Shown here: positions 10,248 through 23,443 of the stretch, in pieces | How the letters are laid out: each line of letters opens with the position of its first letter | How positions within the stretch are numbered: the first letter of the stretch is position 1 | Origin: Aquarana catesbeiana | Lineage: Eukaryota; Chordata; Amphibia; Anura; Ranidae | Assembly: GCF_042186555.1 (NCBI RefSeq) | Contig: NC_133327.1 | Location: forward strand, 325,078,746 to 325,142,745 | DNA: 64,000 nucleotides | Reading direction: 5' to 3' | Made by a program: the position numbers and the translations under genes | The notes under the pieces: generated by a model | The model's input: only the letters and a program-made list of their open reading frames with translations | What the model was told of the DNA's origin: nothing | Database searches by the model: none

Positions 10248-12260
10248 AATTTAGGCCAAAGTCACACTTTCACGCTTGGTAACTTGTGCGTATGACAACA
10301 CACCTGCATTGTAGTGCATCGGGTTGAAAAAAAAGGTCATGTGCATAATGCATGTTATAGTGGTTGCAAACCTCAGACATGAAATATGATCAAAGCATAT
10401 CCATCTATATTGTGTACTTGTCTCTATCCAGAGCACTAAGTGTAATTTCTGTCAGTTTTCAGCATGAATCCATTATGAGAAGTTTTTCTAACACCACAAG
10501 ACAAAACATCTGTTTCTGTGTGCTGTGTAAAAGGGGGTGTGTCCCTTCCCACCAATAAGCTGTCAGAGCTCTCCTCACTGAGCTCTGCTGAGTGTAACTT
10601 CAGCTTCTCACCCCCTGCTTTCTGACAGCTCAGACAAGTTGTATAAATTCTGGACTTTGAACAGAAGTAGAGAAGAGAAGACTACAGATAAACTGGTACA
10701 ACTTATGTAGGAGGATTTGTTGAACTGCAAGAGCAGGGACAAGAGCAGTATTGAAAAAAAAGGAAAAAAAGAACAGATAAACACTTAATTTGTGTGCAGT
10801 GTTGCATGACTGTGCAGTTGTCATTCAAAGTGCGACAACACTGAAAGCTGAAAATTGGTCGGGGCAGGAAGGGGGTGAAAATGCCCTGTAGGCAAGTGGG
10901 GTAATCTCTGTGTAACACTTGAGGCCAGTCACTTCACTGGGTATATGTAAGGGTTTACAGCCCCTTTAACATGTGACATACAAGCATTTATGAACTGCAG
11001 AAAAGTAAATGGGCCCTTAAGAGCTTGGACAAGTGATTTTCAGTCACATTAACTGATTTGTAGTCACTAACTGATTTGGAACGACCTGTGATTGTTACAT
11101 ATAAAACAACAATGATTGATATGCTACACCATACCGCAGCCATGACTTATAATCATTTGCAAATGCAGTACAAAGACAAGGATGATGGACAAAATGGAGT
11201 AACCCATATCAACCATATTTATCAGTGTAGGTAAGTCAGAAAAATGAAAATATTGCTGATCGCTTGCTATAGCTAAAAGTGGCGGCTGCAGCCAAATATT
11301 TTTATCTGGGCTGAATATATCATTGACATCAAGGTTTTATTTTGATTTACATTAGCAGGCTGAGAGCAGAGGTTTGTTTATAGAAATGGAATCTCATTGG
11401 AGGCCATGTTGATGAATTTCTGGACTCCACATAGTTACAGATTGGTGAGTCAGAATGTAAAATCAAGATAACCAGAGACGGTTGGTTTAAGTGTGCACAT
11501 TGTGGGCTGCATGAGTAGATTTGGCTCAGTTTCCAGAAAAACCTGGATTTCCAATTATCAGATGACCAGATTTCATGAGGCATGTACAAAATGGTCTCAT
11601 ATAAACATAGTAGACATTTCAGATCTTGCCAGTAGTGAGATTACGCATTCCAGAGGTTCTGTTCACAGAATATATTGAAGAATAAATTTCTGCTTCCAGG
11701 AAAGGAGTTGGCTGGTGCACAGGTAATTTATAAATACAGCTCTGCTAGAATAATACTGGCATTTAGGACTCCGTTAATAAATAACATGGCCTTACTCATG
11801 GCAACAGTTTAGAGCCCCATGCATGAAGCACATCAGTTACTTCCCCTAAAGCAGCACTATATTACTTCCTCTTCACTACAAAACGGCACACAGTTGCATC
11901 TCCACCAAAAAAACTTAAAGGATATCTATGGTCACAGCAAACACTATCAAGCAATGTAATAACAACACAAACAATACTTCTTTTTGAAAATCCAATATTT
12001 GCTTACTTAAAAAAAATCTACTTTCATATTGTGAGTGCTGCCCTTTCTCCTGGTCATTTCTTTCTTTTTACAATAGTGAATATGTGTCACAGAATTTAAG
12101 GAACTAAATATATGGAGATCTTCAAAAAGTATGTTTACAACCGTCAAGATCATTCAGATTAATAGGAGTAAGCGGGGGATTGCCAGAGGAAGAGGAAAGA
12201 AAGCTTTCTGTGCAATATTGCAATGAGGAGGTAAAAAAAAAAATAGCATTTAGTATCACC
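10248..12260. other. Mostly unassigned intronic sequence
   Basis: Contains a fragment of family A near 10.8 kb and a lone terminus GTTTACAGCCCCTTTAA near 10.96 kb that looks like one end of a TTAA element whose partner I could not find. No coding motif is seen. Confidence 0.4.
10796..10904 (-). mobile_element. Family A piggyBac-like element, terminal fragment
   Basis: Inverted relative to copy 1, this carries the same terminal 100 bp: TTTTCACCCCCTTCCTGCCC, TTTTCAGCTTTCAGTG and TTGAATGACAA are found on the minus strand in the same order. The terminus reads CAAGTGGGGTAA, a damaged TTAA. Confidence 0.75.
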
Positions 12261-12264
12261 TTAA

Positions 12265-13162
12265 CCGCTTGCTATCCACCCTATAACAGTTTTATTACTA
12301 CGTAGAAATACAGCGGCTCGCCTCTGTTGTGATCACACACAGCGGAAGCTGATCCGCGGGTGTCGGGTACTCAAGGCCCTCCGACACCTTCCGATCGTCA
12401 GAACTGTGATATGCCTATGTAAAGATTGTAGATTGCCATTCTGACAGGGGGGAAGGGATGGAGTTTGAGTCCCTGCAAAGCAGGGAATATATTCCATCTT
12501 TTCCCCTAGTAAAAGCACCTCACACAGTTGACATAAACACTGGTTAGGCACACAGTTAACCCTTTAATCGATCCTGATGTTAAGCCCTTCCCAGCTAGTG
12601 AAATAAATGCAGTGTCCGTGCATAGTTTTAGCACTGATCACTGTATTAGTGTCACTTGTTCCCAAAAAGTGTCAGTTCGTTTCAGAGTGTCCGCTGCAAT
12701 ATCGCGGTCCCGCTATAAGTCGCTGATCACCGCCATTAATAGTAAAAAAATATACAAATAAAGATATCCCATAGTTTGTAGACGCTATAACTTTTGCGCA
12801 AACCAATATACACATTGGGATTTTTTTTACCAAAATTAGGTAGCAGAATACACAATGCCCTGAACTTATGAAGAAATCTGATTATTTAAATTTTTATTAG
12901 ATATGTTTTATAGCAGAAAATACAAAATATTGTTTTTTTTTTTTTTCAAAAGTGTCAGTCTTTTTTTGTTTATAGTTTATAAAGCAAAATGCAAAGTTGA
13001 TCAAATACCACCAAAAGAAAGCTTTTGTGGGAAAAAAGGACATAAATTTTGTTTGGATACAGCATTGCGCGCCTGCAAAATTGTCAGTTAAAATAACGCA
13101 GTGTCGTATCACAAAAAATGGCCTGCTAAGGAAGAGGGGTAATTCCTCCGAGGGTCAAGTGG
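12265..13162 (-). mobile_element. TTAA-flanked piggyBac-like element, family A copy 3
   Basis: 898 bp between TTAA at 12261-12264 and 13163-13166. Ends CCGCTTGCTATCC and, inverted, CCACTTGACCCTCGGAGG. The block GATCAAATACCACCAAAAG shows it is inverted relative to copies 1 and 2. Non-coding. Confidence 0.85.
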
Positions 13163-13166
13163 TTAA

Positions 13167-15030
13167 AGTAACTTAAAAGTTGTTTTTTTTTTTTTTTTTT
13201 TACAGCAATCAGATAGATGGGGTGGGAGGGAAGGCTGGGGGGGTCATCTTTATCCCAGAAGTAAAAAAACATTACATGAAATATGGGGTCCCATGAGTGT
13301 CATGAAACAAGCAATAATCAGCATAATGAAGGGAATTTGTAGGAAGTCTATATGACTGTCATCACTGATTTTTCGTCATGTTGTATGTCTGGTATGTCAA
13401 TTCCCCGCAGAGATTTTTTTTTTTTTTTTAGTAAGAACTGTATATAAATGTTGGCACAGTCAGTTTACAATATGAAGGCAAACATATTTGTCACAGAATA
13501 TTAATTAAGTGACAATATCATGCTTGTGATTTTTCATGTGAACACAAGTTCAGACATTTCTCACAGCCTTGTTTTTCAGAATAAAGTAACTATTTTAAAC
13601 AAGTCGGATGGGAGTAAAATATGTATACTTTGCGGTTGCCAGTAATAACAAAACATTAGACATATTACAACAACAGTAGCTCAACTTCTTATTAAGCATT
13701 CTTTAAATCCCCCTTTCTCAACTGTGGAGCTATTTAGGTTAATCAGGGCTGCTGTCATCACAGGTGTTTTTTTTTTTTTCTTTTATCAGCATCATTGGTA
13801 GTTATGGTGCAAAACAATCATCGGTTTCCAGCATGCCAGTAGCCAGCTCATACAGCATCTTTGGTTGCCCCACCTCATGTCACAATGTCAACATTGGGGT
13901 CATTGCACTATGGATTATGAGAGAAGAAGCGACAGGGAAGGCCGAGCAGGTGAGCAGTATTGGGCCTCCCTAATGAAAATGTGGGACAAGGTGACCAATA
14001 TGTTTCTGAAAGCTAGCACTACTTCAGAGACCCATGGAGAACTTATTCTATGCAAATTTCTTATACTTTAAGCAAGAAGAGATGTATAAAACGTGTTCCC
14101 TGGAGCCTGCACAGGCAAATGAATCCCCCCAGGCCTCACCTGTCACTAAAATATAATTTTTGGGCAGATTACTTTGGGAAATCTGAATAGGGCAGTTGTG
14201 TGCAATATATAAGGCTCAGGTTGCCCATTGATGGGAAAAAAAATCTTTTTAACTTTTTAGCTTGGGGTATCTCAAGAGAAATGAGAAAATGAGAAATGCT
14301 GCTTTAAATACTGAAGGACAGTAAATAAAGAACAAAATAGATAGCAAGATTGTTTCAGAATATGCTGTAAATTAAATTGCTGTTATATATAAATATATTA
14401 AAATATTAATTTGCAGATTAGGAATGGTTTATTTTGCACCTGACTTAAATGCCACATGACTTTTGGTAAATCCAAAAGCATATTATATTGCACCTAGCTT
14501 CAGCTTAAAAAGATCCATGTGAACAAAGATCCTCCATGAAATGACCATCAGGCGCTGTGCTAATGGCCTTTTGTTTGTTTCAAGTGGGTTACAAGTCTAT
14601 GGGAACACAAAATATATTTGAAGCCGGCAACATGCAGGGTAAAGGAGGTAAACTGCATGCCAAATGTACCTTTCAAAGAATTTTGAATGATTTCAGAAGG
14701 ATCTGAAATTGGTATCAAATTGATGCCATCAACACAAGCTCAAAATTCTGCAACACAGGGCTTTAGCCTGCTGGATCATTAGACAATTTTGCTGTGAATG
14801 TTTATGGGTCTTATTTGGACTCACAAAAGAAATAGTCATATGATAACTCCAAAAACTGATACAAGAAGGACCAGCTTTACCATTCTGGCCATTTTATATT
14901 AAGTCACTAGCCAAATTACAATCTACTGCTCAAGTGTTTTTCTCCCTATACATGGGTCAATAGACCTGTGGCAGCTTTCTCTGCCACAATTATCAGTCAT
15001 TACTATGTTATAAACCAGCTTGACAGCCAC
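13167..15030. other. Unassigned intronic sequence
   Basis: AT-rich, with T runs at 13183-13202 and 13416-13430. I see no repeat termini or coding motif. Confidence 0.4.
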
Positions 15031-15033
15031 TAA

Positions 15034-15300
15034 GGCTGATTTACTAATAGAGAAGCGACCACTGACTTAGAAAAGGGGGGATGTTCACGTAACTAAGTAA
15101 ATAAGCTGAAGCTATGTTCATTTTGATTACTCAGTGTTGTGCAAGAGAGAAAAAAAAAAAGAAAAAACAGGTGCTTTGCTTGTGATTTAATGAACACAAC
15201 TTCATGATTTTAACTAATCTAGGTGAACATTCACTTTGCAAACCGAACATTCATTCACTTTGATAGCTGAATAGTCGCTATTTCTTTAGTAAATCAGCCC
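15034..15300. mobile_element. TIR element with GGCTGATTTACTAA ends
   Basis: 267 bp with inverted termini GGCTGATTTACTAATAGAG and, from the right end, GGGCTGATTTACTAAAGAAA; GCGACC and GGTCGC-like motifs just inside also pair. Flanks are TAA on the left and TATTG on the right, so the duplication is unclear and the superfamily is open. Confidence 0.7.
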
Positions 15301-15328
15301 TATTGCACACAATGCACAAGCAGTTTAA

Positions 15329-15782
15329 AGTGAATGTTTTTTGCATTCTGTTTTTTGTAGAAATTAATTCTCTGCAATAAACTAAAAAACCTGTGCGCGA
15401 GCCCTCCCCTTATACTTGAGCACAATCTCTATCCAGCACTGTGCCCAGGAGCAGTGGCTCTCTCCTTTCTCTCTCCTAACTTAACATGGAGGCAGCAGTG
15501 GAAGCCATTGGCTTCTGCTGCTGTCAATCACATCCAGTGCGGAGAGTGAGCGAAGGGGGAGTGTGGGGGTGGGGCTAAGCATCACTGTGTGCGTCTATGG
15601 ACACACAGAGCAGGGCTTGGGATCAAACCCACACAAGTGCCCCCATAGCAAGCAGGGGGGAGGAGCCAGGAATGTCAGCGAGGAACTGCAGAAGAGGATC
15701 AGGGCTGCTCTGTGCAAAGCCACTGCACAGAGCAGGTAAGTTTGACATATTTGTTACTAAAAAAATAAAGTTTACAATCAAT
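15329..15782. mobile_element. TTAA-flanked Kolobok-like MITE
   Basis: 454 bp between TTAA at 15325-15328 and 15783-15786. Inverted ends AGTGAATGTTTTTTGC and ATTGATTGTAAACTTT are about 60 % matched. TTAA duplications with AG/AT starts occur in Kolobok elements. The GC-rich core (CCAGGAATGTCAGCGAGG) has an open frame at 15597-15818 without a known domain. Confidence 0.6.
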
Positions 15783-15786
15783 TTAA

Positions 15787-18747
15787 ATGTATACATTTTA
15801 CTAGGGCATAAACTATAAATATGATTAAATAGTCCTTCCAAATACTGCTTGGTGTATTAGGTCATGTACTGTACATAACAGGCAATAGTGGACATCAAAC
15901 CATTTGAAGAATTACCTGACATTTTAAACCACAGCACTATTAAATTATCATCATCAACTTCATAATATTAAGTCTGCCGAATACATTATACAGTATGCCT
16001 GCTGGAAATGTATTTGACACAAACCTTTTTAGCTGCATACATTTTTAGCCTCAGAATAATGTTTGTCTGCTGTTTAATAGTCTAATTTCAACAGTTCATT
16101 TGCTGCTAAACATTCTAACAGTATTTGTGCAAGTACTGAAAATTAGAATTTTTCCAAACATCAGGACAAAGACATTACCTTGGCACTGGTCTTAACAGTA
16201 TTCTTAGTGCTGCTGCCACTGACTATCAGCTGCACATAGATTTCCATTTCCAAAAATGAACCGGTTCCATTCCAAGATTCATAAACAATGAAGCTGGAAT
16301 CTGTGTTAGTGTTCTTTCCAAGATAAAGCATACATTGTTATGCTGCTGTTACCACACTGTTATTTACATCTACAGTTCAAAAGCCCTCAGTCTATCACTT
16401 CACTATCTACTATTACATACTGTGAAGTATTTAGGAGTCCTCACCTTCAGAGTGGACTCTTGGTGAACCTAGAACAGGCTCTCTGTACAAATTACTTTGT
16501 GCATATATTGAAAAATGGCAAAAAGTTAGCTGAACCAAGACTATTTAAATAAACTGCAGAGGGAAGACAGACAGAATTTCCTATGGTAGTGGAAGTGTTA
16601 CTTGTCAAAGTACGAAAACATTCTGGTAAGTTAATTGGCTTTAGGGTAAAGGTGCTGTGTTTAATGGAGATATGGTATATATTTCTTTTGCATTGTAATG
16701 ATTTCCTTACTGGATTAAAATCTTTTTAGCACACAGGTGAGTGAATTGTGTGGAGAGTCCTGATCCAAACCACTGCTGTCCAAGATAGCAGATGCAAGCC
16801 AGTAGCTTGGTTGAGTGTTCCAACAGTGCTCATGGCCATGCATGTATTAATAAATAAAGCATGGATAGACCCTGGACATAATTAAGAGATTGACATTCCT
16901 TACTGCAGAGGATTACTTCTATGGTTGGCCAAGAGTTTCTGGGAAGGCATTCAGTATTGGGAGTGCTTCCTTTCCATGGTTGGCTAGGGGTTTCTGGAAG
17001 GACATAATCCAAACCACCATGGCTCCAGAGAGTACCGATAAATAAAATACCTAAGAATATATGTTGATATTTTCAAACATTGTAAAAAAATATGTGAGGG
17101 CTTTATGCTTGGTCTTTGCTAACAGTGTCTTAAAACAATTTAAAAGAAGATAAATATTTAACCCTTATCTGAACTTGAATTGAATAATCATGTGTGCATG
17201 TATGTATTAAAAGGTAACTGATATTTTTTAAGTGTTTGGTGAAATTAAAATACGCACAGAAACATTTCAAGGGCCAGTCCATTTAAAGTGATTTTTTAGC
17301 AGGATATTTGGTTGAATGTACCCCTGGGTATTCCTCAATGCTTTAATCTCACCCAGTTCTATGATCTGTTTTTTTTTTACCACTTTTCCTATTCCATTTT
17401 CTAGAATATAAACTCCCACAGGAAAATTGCAGTCTCATAAATTTGACTGTGGCAGTGGTAAAGACCTTGGAACACAAGCCATGGATCTCACCATCAGAAC
17501 CCTTGAGAAATATAAGAGCTGAAAAAAAAATTTTTTGTGTGCACTGACCTTTAAAAATTAAAATGAAAAACAACTGCTCACATTATTTGCATATTATCTA
17601 TACTTCTTGGCAGGAGTACATGCAGGAGAATATCTAGACTTCTTGGCAGGAGAATAATAGTTACAGCGATATAATTGGGGCAGGGATGTTTAAACCCCAG
17701 CTTCAAACCCTCCTGACCAGGGCAAGCAGGGCGTTGGTGTATTTAGGTTTTGTGCTGCCCTAAGTCTGACTAAATTTGTGCACCCCCTAATTTAAATATG
17801 ACCCACCCCTTCCTGTCAAGGACACACCCCTTCCTGTTTAATGCCCACTCTGTCATCTGTAAACCACACTCCTTCCTCTTGATGCTTCACCTTTTGCTCT
17901 TAGAGCTCTACCTCAACTGCAGTGGACTCCCGCAGTTGGATTTTCAGGTGCTTGAAGACAGTTGAAGCTGCTCAGGCTGTTCAAAGCAATGAAAGGGTGA
18001 CAGCAGCCGCAGCCATCCTCGATGTTTACATATAATCACTTTATGGAATGATTATCTATGGTGAGGGACAGATGACTGTCCTTGGACACAAGCTGTTTGT
18101 GTCCTGGAGTGATCATCTGTCCCTAACCCCAGGTAATCGCTCCATGTGAGATTACATTGGAATACCAGTGGACAACTACTGCTAGCCTGTCACCAGTTTT
18201 TATGGGCTGAGCTGTATGTTTTTGTGCGGGAGCTGGGAGAAGGGGCTTTTTTTTGTGCGGTTTGGGGGGAGTGAGCAGCTTTTTTGCTGCTCCCCCTGTA
18301 AAGTGCTGCCCTAGGCCTGGGTCTTGTTGGCCTAGGCCAAGATACAGCACTGAAGCAGGGTCCCCTTCCTCCGATTCTTTTCTCCAGTGGTGGGCAGTTC
18401 TTGCTACTGCACAGTATGGTGCCAACATAGTGATGTGCTCCTCTGAGGGAGTGTGTCCATGACACCCTAGGTTCACAGTTAGTGGGTCAAATACTGCTGG
18501 GCATTGGAGAACCAGTGTTGGAGAGCAGAGATAAACATGGAGGATAGTGCTGGGGAGTGGAGAGAGCAACTAATGCTTTTCAAACTTTTTTTTTTAATTC
18601 AGGAATGGATCAGCTGAGGGGGAGTCCATCCAAACAAAAACTAAAGCTGGAGACAGACTTTAAGTAAACATACTAAAGCTGTATGATTTAATATCACAAT
18701 TTTACAGACAACATAAATCACTTATATCATTATTAATTCACATCATA
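15787..18747. other. Unassigned intronic sequence
   Basis: Mainly AT-rich. At 17.7-18.6 kb there is a GC-richer stretch with repeated CACCCCTTCCTG motifs, probably repeat-derived, and an open frame of 148 codons on the minus strand that is Pro/His-rich and matches nothing I know. No exon is recognised. Confidence 0.4.
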
Positions 18748-18751
18748 TTAT

Positions 18752-19428
18752 CACCTTGCTGACCAGCTCACGCAGATATACTGCGGCAGGTCCGCTCTCC
18801 TGCGTGAACCGATGTACCTGTATGTCGGTCCGTGCAAGGAGGATAGCAGGTGTGCACGCCGCGGGAGCGTGCCTGCGTGTGCCGCGGACTTGATGTCCGC
18901 TAGCGACCCGCGATCGCAGTGAGGAGAGGCAGAATGGGGAACTATGTAAACAAGGTGATTCCCCGTTCTGCCAGATGACATGACAGAGATCTTCTGTTGC
19001 CAGTGATCGGGAACAGTGATCTCTGTCATGTTCCAGTAAGCCCATCTCCTATACAGTTAGATTTGTCCGCCACAATGTGCGATTTTTTTTTTTTTACCAA
19101 AAATATGTAGAAGAATATATATCGGCCTAAACTGAAGAATAAATTTGTTCTTTTATATTTTTTGGGGGGGATATGTATTATAGCAGAAAGTTAAAAAAAT
19201 CTTTTTTTAATTGTTGGTCTTTTTTTGTATATAGCGCAAAAAATAAAAACGTAGAGGTGATCAAATACCACCAAAAGAAAGCTCTATTTAGGGGTAAAAA
19301 AGAGCCATAAATTTTGTTTGGGTACAGCTTCGGATGTCCATGCAATTGTCAGGTAAAGCAACGCAGTGCCGTATCACAACAAAATGGCTTGGTCATTAAG
19401 GGGGCAAATCCTTCTGGGACTGAAGTGG
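18752..19428 (-). mobile_element. TTAA-flanked piggyBac-like element, family A copy 4
   Basis: About 677 bp; right flank TTAA at 19429-19432, left flank TTAT at 18748-18751. Ends CACCTTGCTGACCAGC and, inverted, CCACTTCAGTCCCAGAAGG. The GC-rich half with GGTCCGCTCTCCTGCG is shared with copy 5. It is shorter than copies 1-3, with a deletion between the GC-rich half and the AT-rich block around 19040-19090. Confidence 0.8.
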
Positions 19429-19694
19429 TTAAAGCATAGAATGGAAGACCAAACTATGCTTTTTTCATCCACTCAATATTATGCAAGTTAGGGTTGACTG
19501 ATTGACAAAGAAAATAAATATATCTGTACTGTTATGTTAATAGAAAGCATTTTTTTATTTTTTGTTGATTTATGCAAAAATGCCATATCTGTTAAAACAT
19601 GAAGGGCAAGAGACACGCAGCTCCAGGTGAGATAATGAAGCCTCTGAGTCTCCACATGTGAGTGCCCGCCCCAGCTCGCCTCCGTAAAGCATAT

Positions 19695-19972
19695 ACTGGA
19701 AAAAGGAAATGGCTGCACACCATGGCTGGTCCTGAGTCCTTTCATTGAAATATCCCAATGTGACACACAAAGAACACTGGCAAGTTACAGATGATTACTG
19801 CGTTTTGCACAAAAGACTGCTTGATCACAACCAATGTGATCAAGCACAGTTTTTTGTGTGAAACACGTTAATCATCTGTAGCTTGCCAGTGTTCTTTGTG
19901 TATCACATTGGGATATTTCAATGAAAGGACTCAGGACCAGCCATGGTGTGCAGCCATTTCCTTTTTTCCAGT
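19695..19972. repeat. Foldback element, arms about 125 bp
   Basis: ACTGGAAAAAGGAAATGGCT at the left is matched inverted by the right end CAGCCATTTCCTTTTTTCCA plus GT. GGCTGGTCCTGAGTCC, TGACACACAAAGAACACTGG and the apex GCTTGATCACAACCAATGTG with ATCAAGC complete a nearly continuous hairpin. It has the same layout as 2424-2692 but a different sequence. Confidence 0.85.
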
Positions 19973-20753
19973 GTTAAAACATAAAGCATACAGAAATCTG
20001 GAATACTATGTTTGAAGAATATATTTATATCCGATTTCGAATTATAATCCTATTAATTACCAGTAAGAATCAGGCATTAACTGAAGCATATACAAAAACA
20101 AACTGCAAAAGTTCCAGGCCCATGGATAGCTAGTCCCTGTGTTACAAAGTATAATGTACATGTTTGTAATATAACCAGACTGAAGGCAGAGAGAGACTTG
20201 AGGCCAGCATTAAACACTTGTGAACTGTTGTAGAGAGGAGTCACAAGCCACTCTGCCACTAAAGTAGCACACACAGCCAGCATCCCTTTCTCTGCAGGTT
20301 TGTGTCTTAATGACCTGAGAGAGATCTCTATATAAACACATGGCATGCTTCCATCAACAGCACAACTTGTTTTTAATGTTCTTGGTCACATTCTGACAAA
20401 ATGCACATTTCATCCAAGTGTGCTTAGGGTAGCAAGTTGAATATGCTTTGTCACCAATCGGGAAGGACTGGGAGGCAAACACAACCAACTTACCCTTTCA
20501 TGGCATATATGCTTAAAAGGAGGAATTTTAAGAAATTAACTGTAAATTAAGAAGTACTTTATGAGCTAAACATGATGTCTGCAGCTCTGTAAAAATGACA
20601 GACTCCCGTAATTAAAATACTATAGATAAAATGCCATGTCATCAATACTATTCTTATCAATTAGCCTCCTTTTACAGATGAGCACAGCACGTTTCACAGT
20701 TTTACATTCTTCCAGCATTTACTTTTGTCATATAACATAAGATATTCTTTTGT

Positions 20754-20812
20754 TAAGCGCTGCGCAAACTGTTGGCGCTATATAAAACCTGTATAATAAT
20801 AATAATATAACA
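20754..20812 (+). mobile_element. L2 LINE 3' tail fragment
   Basis: AAGCGCTGCGCAAACTGTTG followed by GCGCTATATAAAACCTGTAT and (AAT)n, the plus-strand counterpart of the tail at 4758-4830. Only the last 60 bp are present, a very short truncated insertion. Confidence 0.8.
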
Positions 20813-21289
20813 TCAGGCCTGACAAGAGCGCACATACTATATAATAGTCAGCAGGTGTCACTGACTGATTAAGGTCTGAATAGGGAAGTATCTCTACTTG
20901 GGCCACCAGCCCAACATATTAGTACTGGCCAGGGAGGCAAATGCCTCTCTTGTAACCAACACATGCAGTGCTGCAGGAGGGCCTTATCTGGCGTAAAAGA
21001 GGAGGCTACCAAGCAAATTCCTCACTCCTCCTGGTTCCCAAAGCAATTGTGTGTGGCATATTATGGTAACACTGGTAACACTACCATAGCATTTAAAAAA
21101 CAGAAAAATAATAAATAAATGCATGCTTCTATCCTTGAAATCATGGTAGGTTTCCAAAATCCAAATATGCCTTCAATGCTACCACAATAACAGTATAACT
21201 CAGTATTCCATATTGAATGTGAATACAATGCAGATGATTTACTGTATGAAAGACAGCTAGGCTGTTCACTTTTCAAGGGAAGTTGTAGT

Positions 21290-21502
21290 TTGCAAGGAAA
21301 TTTTCCCTAGAGCTTAGTGAATGCAGTGAAATATTACCTTGCAAAGAATACCCAATTATGTGCAAGAATAAAAAAAAAAAAAACACATTTTTGCCTGCAC
21401 ATGATTGGATGATGAAAGTCAACTGAGCTTCACCTTATTCACAGAAAAGTGCAAAGTCCCTTGCAAGGTGACCAGTCTATTTATCTTTTGTAAATCATAC
21501 CA
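21290..21502 (+). repeat. Dispersed self-complementary repeat, copy 1
   Basis: Shares order and sequence with 59606-59848: CCC[A/T][A/G]AGCTTA[G/C]TGAATG, an A run, TGCACATGATTGGATGATG, TTATTCA and CAGTCTATTT near the end. ACCTTATTCAC and GTGAA motifs make the halves partly complementary. Confidence 0.65.
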
Positions 21503-22048
21503 GTATACGATGTACTAAAAGTCCTATCAACTTTTTTTTTGGGGGGGATTTATTGTACTCAATCAATTTGTTGTACTCAAACATCTTTTTATCTTGGCAG
21601 TCAAGTAAAGGTCAAGTCAAGTAAGGTGTTATTTCATCTCAGTAGTTCATTATACAATTAAACAGGATACCCTTCATCTAAGAACATTTGGGAAGTAATG
21701 TAAATAAAAAATTTGAAATATTTGGCTATTAATGATTTTAAAGATAGTGTTTCAAATGTATACATTCATTAAGGATAGATGGCATGGCACCCCCTTCCAT
21801 TCTAATTAATCTGCGTGCAATGATATTAGGTGTATAATTGATTGCTGATTTAACATAGTTTAGAAAAACAGCTCTGATATTAACTTGGCCTTCAAGGATT
21901 GAAGAGAAAATAAACAAGAAATTAGTTCAAATAGTTCCAATTAACAAGATCACTCAAAACTAGATGAAAAGCATACCATTGAAAAGAAAAAGGCTTTAGA
22001 TAAGAGTAGACTTTATGAGATTTTGAAGAACATTATGTTGTTTTTTAA

Positions 22049-22297
22049 AATGGCATTATGTATAACAACACAGCATACGTTTTGTAAATGTGTGTATATA
22101 CAGTATATATATTTATATATACTGTATATATTATAATATATACAGTATAAATATTTTAAACATATTTACATTTAATGGCGTTATGTATAACAACACAGTA
22201 TATTTTGCGTATATGTGTGTATATACAGTATATTTATATATACTGTATATATTATAATATATACATTATAAATATTTTAAACATATTTACATTTATT
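22049..22297. repeat. Tandem duplication, two units of about 125 bp
   Basis: The unit AATGGCATTATGTATAACAA ... ATATTTACATTTA occurs at 22049-22173 and again from 22175, about 90 % identical. Inside each unit TATATACAGTATAT and ATATACTGTATATA form TA-rich hairpins. Confidence 0.85.
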
Positions 22298-22350
22298 ATG
22301 AATAGGTTTAGAACTAACACTTTTATTATAATGTCTCTTTCTATGTACTG

Positions 22351-22386
<36 letters not shown>
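22351..22386. repeat. (TA)n microsatellite
   Basis: Continuous TA dinucleotides just after the tandem duplication. Confidence 0.95.
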
Positions 22387-22387
<1 letters not shown>

Positions 22388-22581
22388 GCGTATTATTTAA
22401 ATTGAAAGTGAAGTAATTTTTTTTTTAACTGCTAAGGTTTTTATGACAGAAGAGAGTTTGTATGATCAACAGCACTTTGTGAGACTTTGCAGGGGGACTA
22501 AGAGAAAACTAGGTTCATGCTCACTTATGAATAAGTGCCACAGCATATATTTGTTAATGAGAGGCCATAGTTCTACTTTAA

Positions 22582-23443
22582 CTGCTTACTGACCAGCTGC
22601 CGTCATTATACTGCGGCAGGTCAGCTCTCCTGCGCAAACCGCCGTAGGTGTATGTTGGACTTCGCACAGGAGATAGCGGGTGCGCGCCCGCCACAGGAGC
22701 ATGCCCACGGGTCCGGCAGACTTGATGTCTGCCGGCGACCCATGATCATGGTGTACAGAGGCAGAATGGGGAACTGCCTATGTAAACAAGGCGATTCCCC
22801 GTTCTGATAGATGACATGTCAGAGATCTTCTGTTCCCAGTGATAGGGAATAGCGATCTCTGTCATGTCCCTGGTAGCCCATCCCCCCTACAGTTAGAAGA
22901 CACCCAGGGAACACACTTAACCCCTGGATCACCCCCTAGTGTTAACCCCTTCCCTGCCAGTGTCACTTTTACATTGATCAGTGCATTTTTGTAAAGGGTC
23001 ATTTGGGGTCAGATTTGTCCGCCGCAATGTCGCAGTCTTGTTAAGAATGGCAGATCACCGCCATTACCAGTAAAAACAATTAAAAAAATATAAAAGTCCC
23101 TAAATCTATCCCATAGTTTGCAGAAGCAATAACGTCTATTACAATTTTTTTTTTTTACCAAAAATATGTAGAAGAATATATATTGGCCTAAACTGATACA
23201 TTTTTTTTTCTTTTTTTTGGGATATGCATTATAGCAGAAAGTTTGTTTATAGCGCAAAAATAAAAACCGCAGAGGTGATTAAATACCACCAAAAGAAAGC
23301 TCTATTTATGGGGAAAAAAATTACAATTTTGTTTGGGTACAGCGTCGTACGACCGCACAATTGTCAGTAAAAGCGACGCAGTGCTGCATTGCAAAAAATG
23401 GCCTGATCATTAAGGGGGCAAATCCTTTCCGGGGCTGAAGTGG
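22582..23443 (-). mobile_element. TTAA-flanked piggyBac-like element, family A copy 5
   Basis: 862 bp between TTAA at 22578-22581 and 23444-23447. Ends CTGCTTACTGACCAGCTGCC and, inverted, CCACTTCAGCCCCGGAAAGG. It has CTGCGGCAGGTCAGCTCTCC in common with copy 4, stacked TTAACCCC motifs and the TACCACCAAAAGAAAG block. Same orientation as copies 3 and 4. A hAT element starts only 19 bp beyond its right end. Confidence 0.85.

Larger units (their letters stand above)
19973..22048. other. Mostly unassigned intronic sequence
   Basis: Contains an L2 tail at 20754 and a dispersed repeat at 21290. The rest, including 20.0-20.7 and 21.5-22.0 kb, shows nothing recognisable. Confidence 0.4.

Noticed and set aside
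18123..18569. 148-codon open frame, minus strand
   Set aside because: No domain, low-complexity Pro/His/Lys stretches, overlapping equally long frames in other phases; no splice or start context.
18750..19050. GC-rich stretch that might be a CpG island or promoter
   Set aside because: It is the GC-rich half of a TTAA-flanked family A element; the same sequence recurs at 22600-22900.
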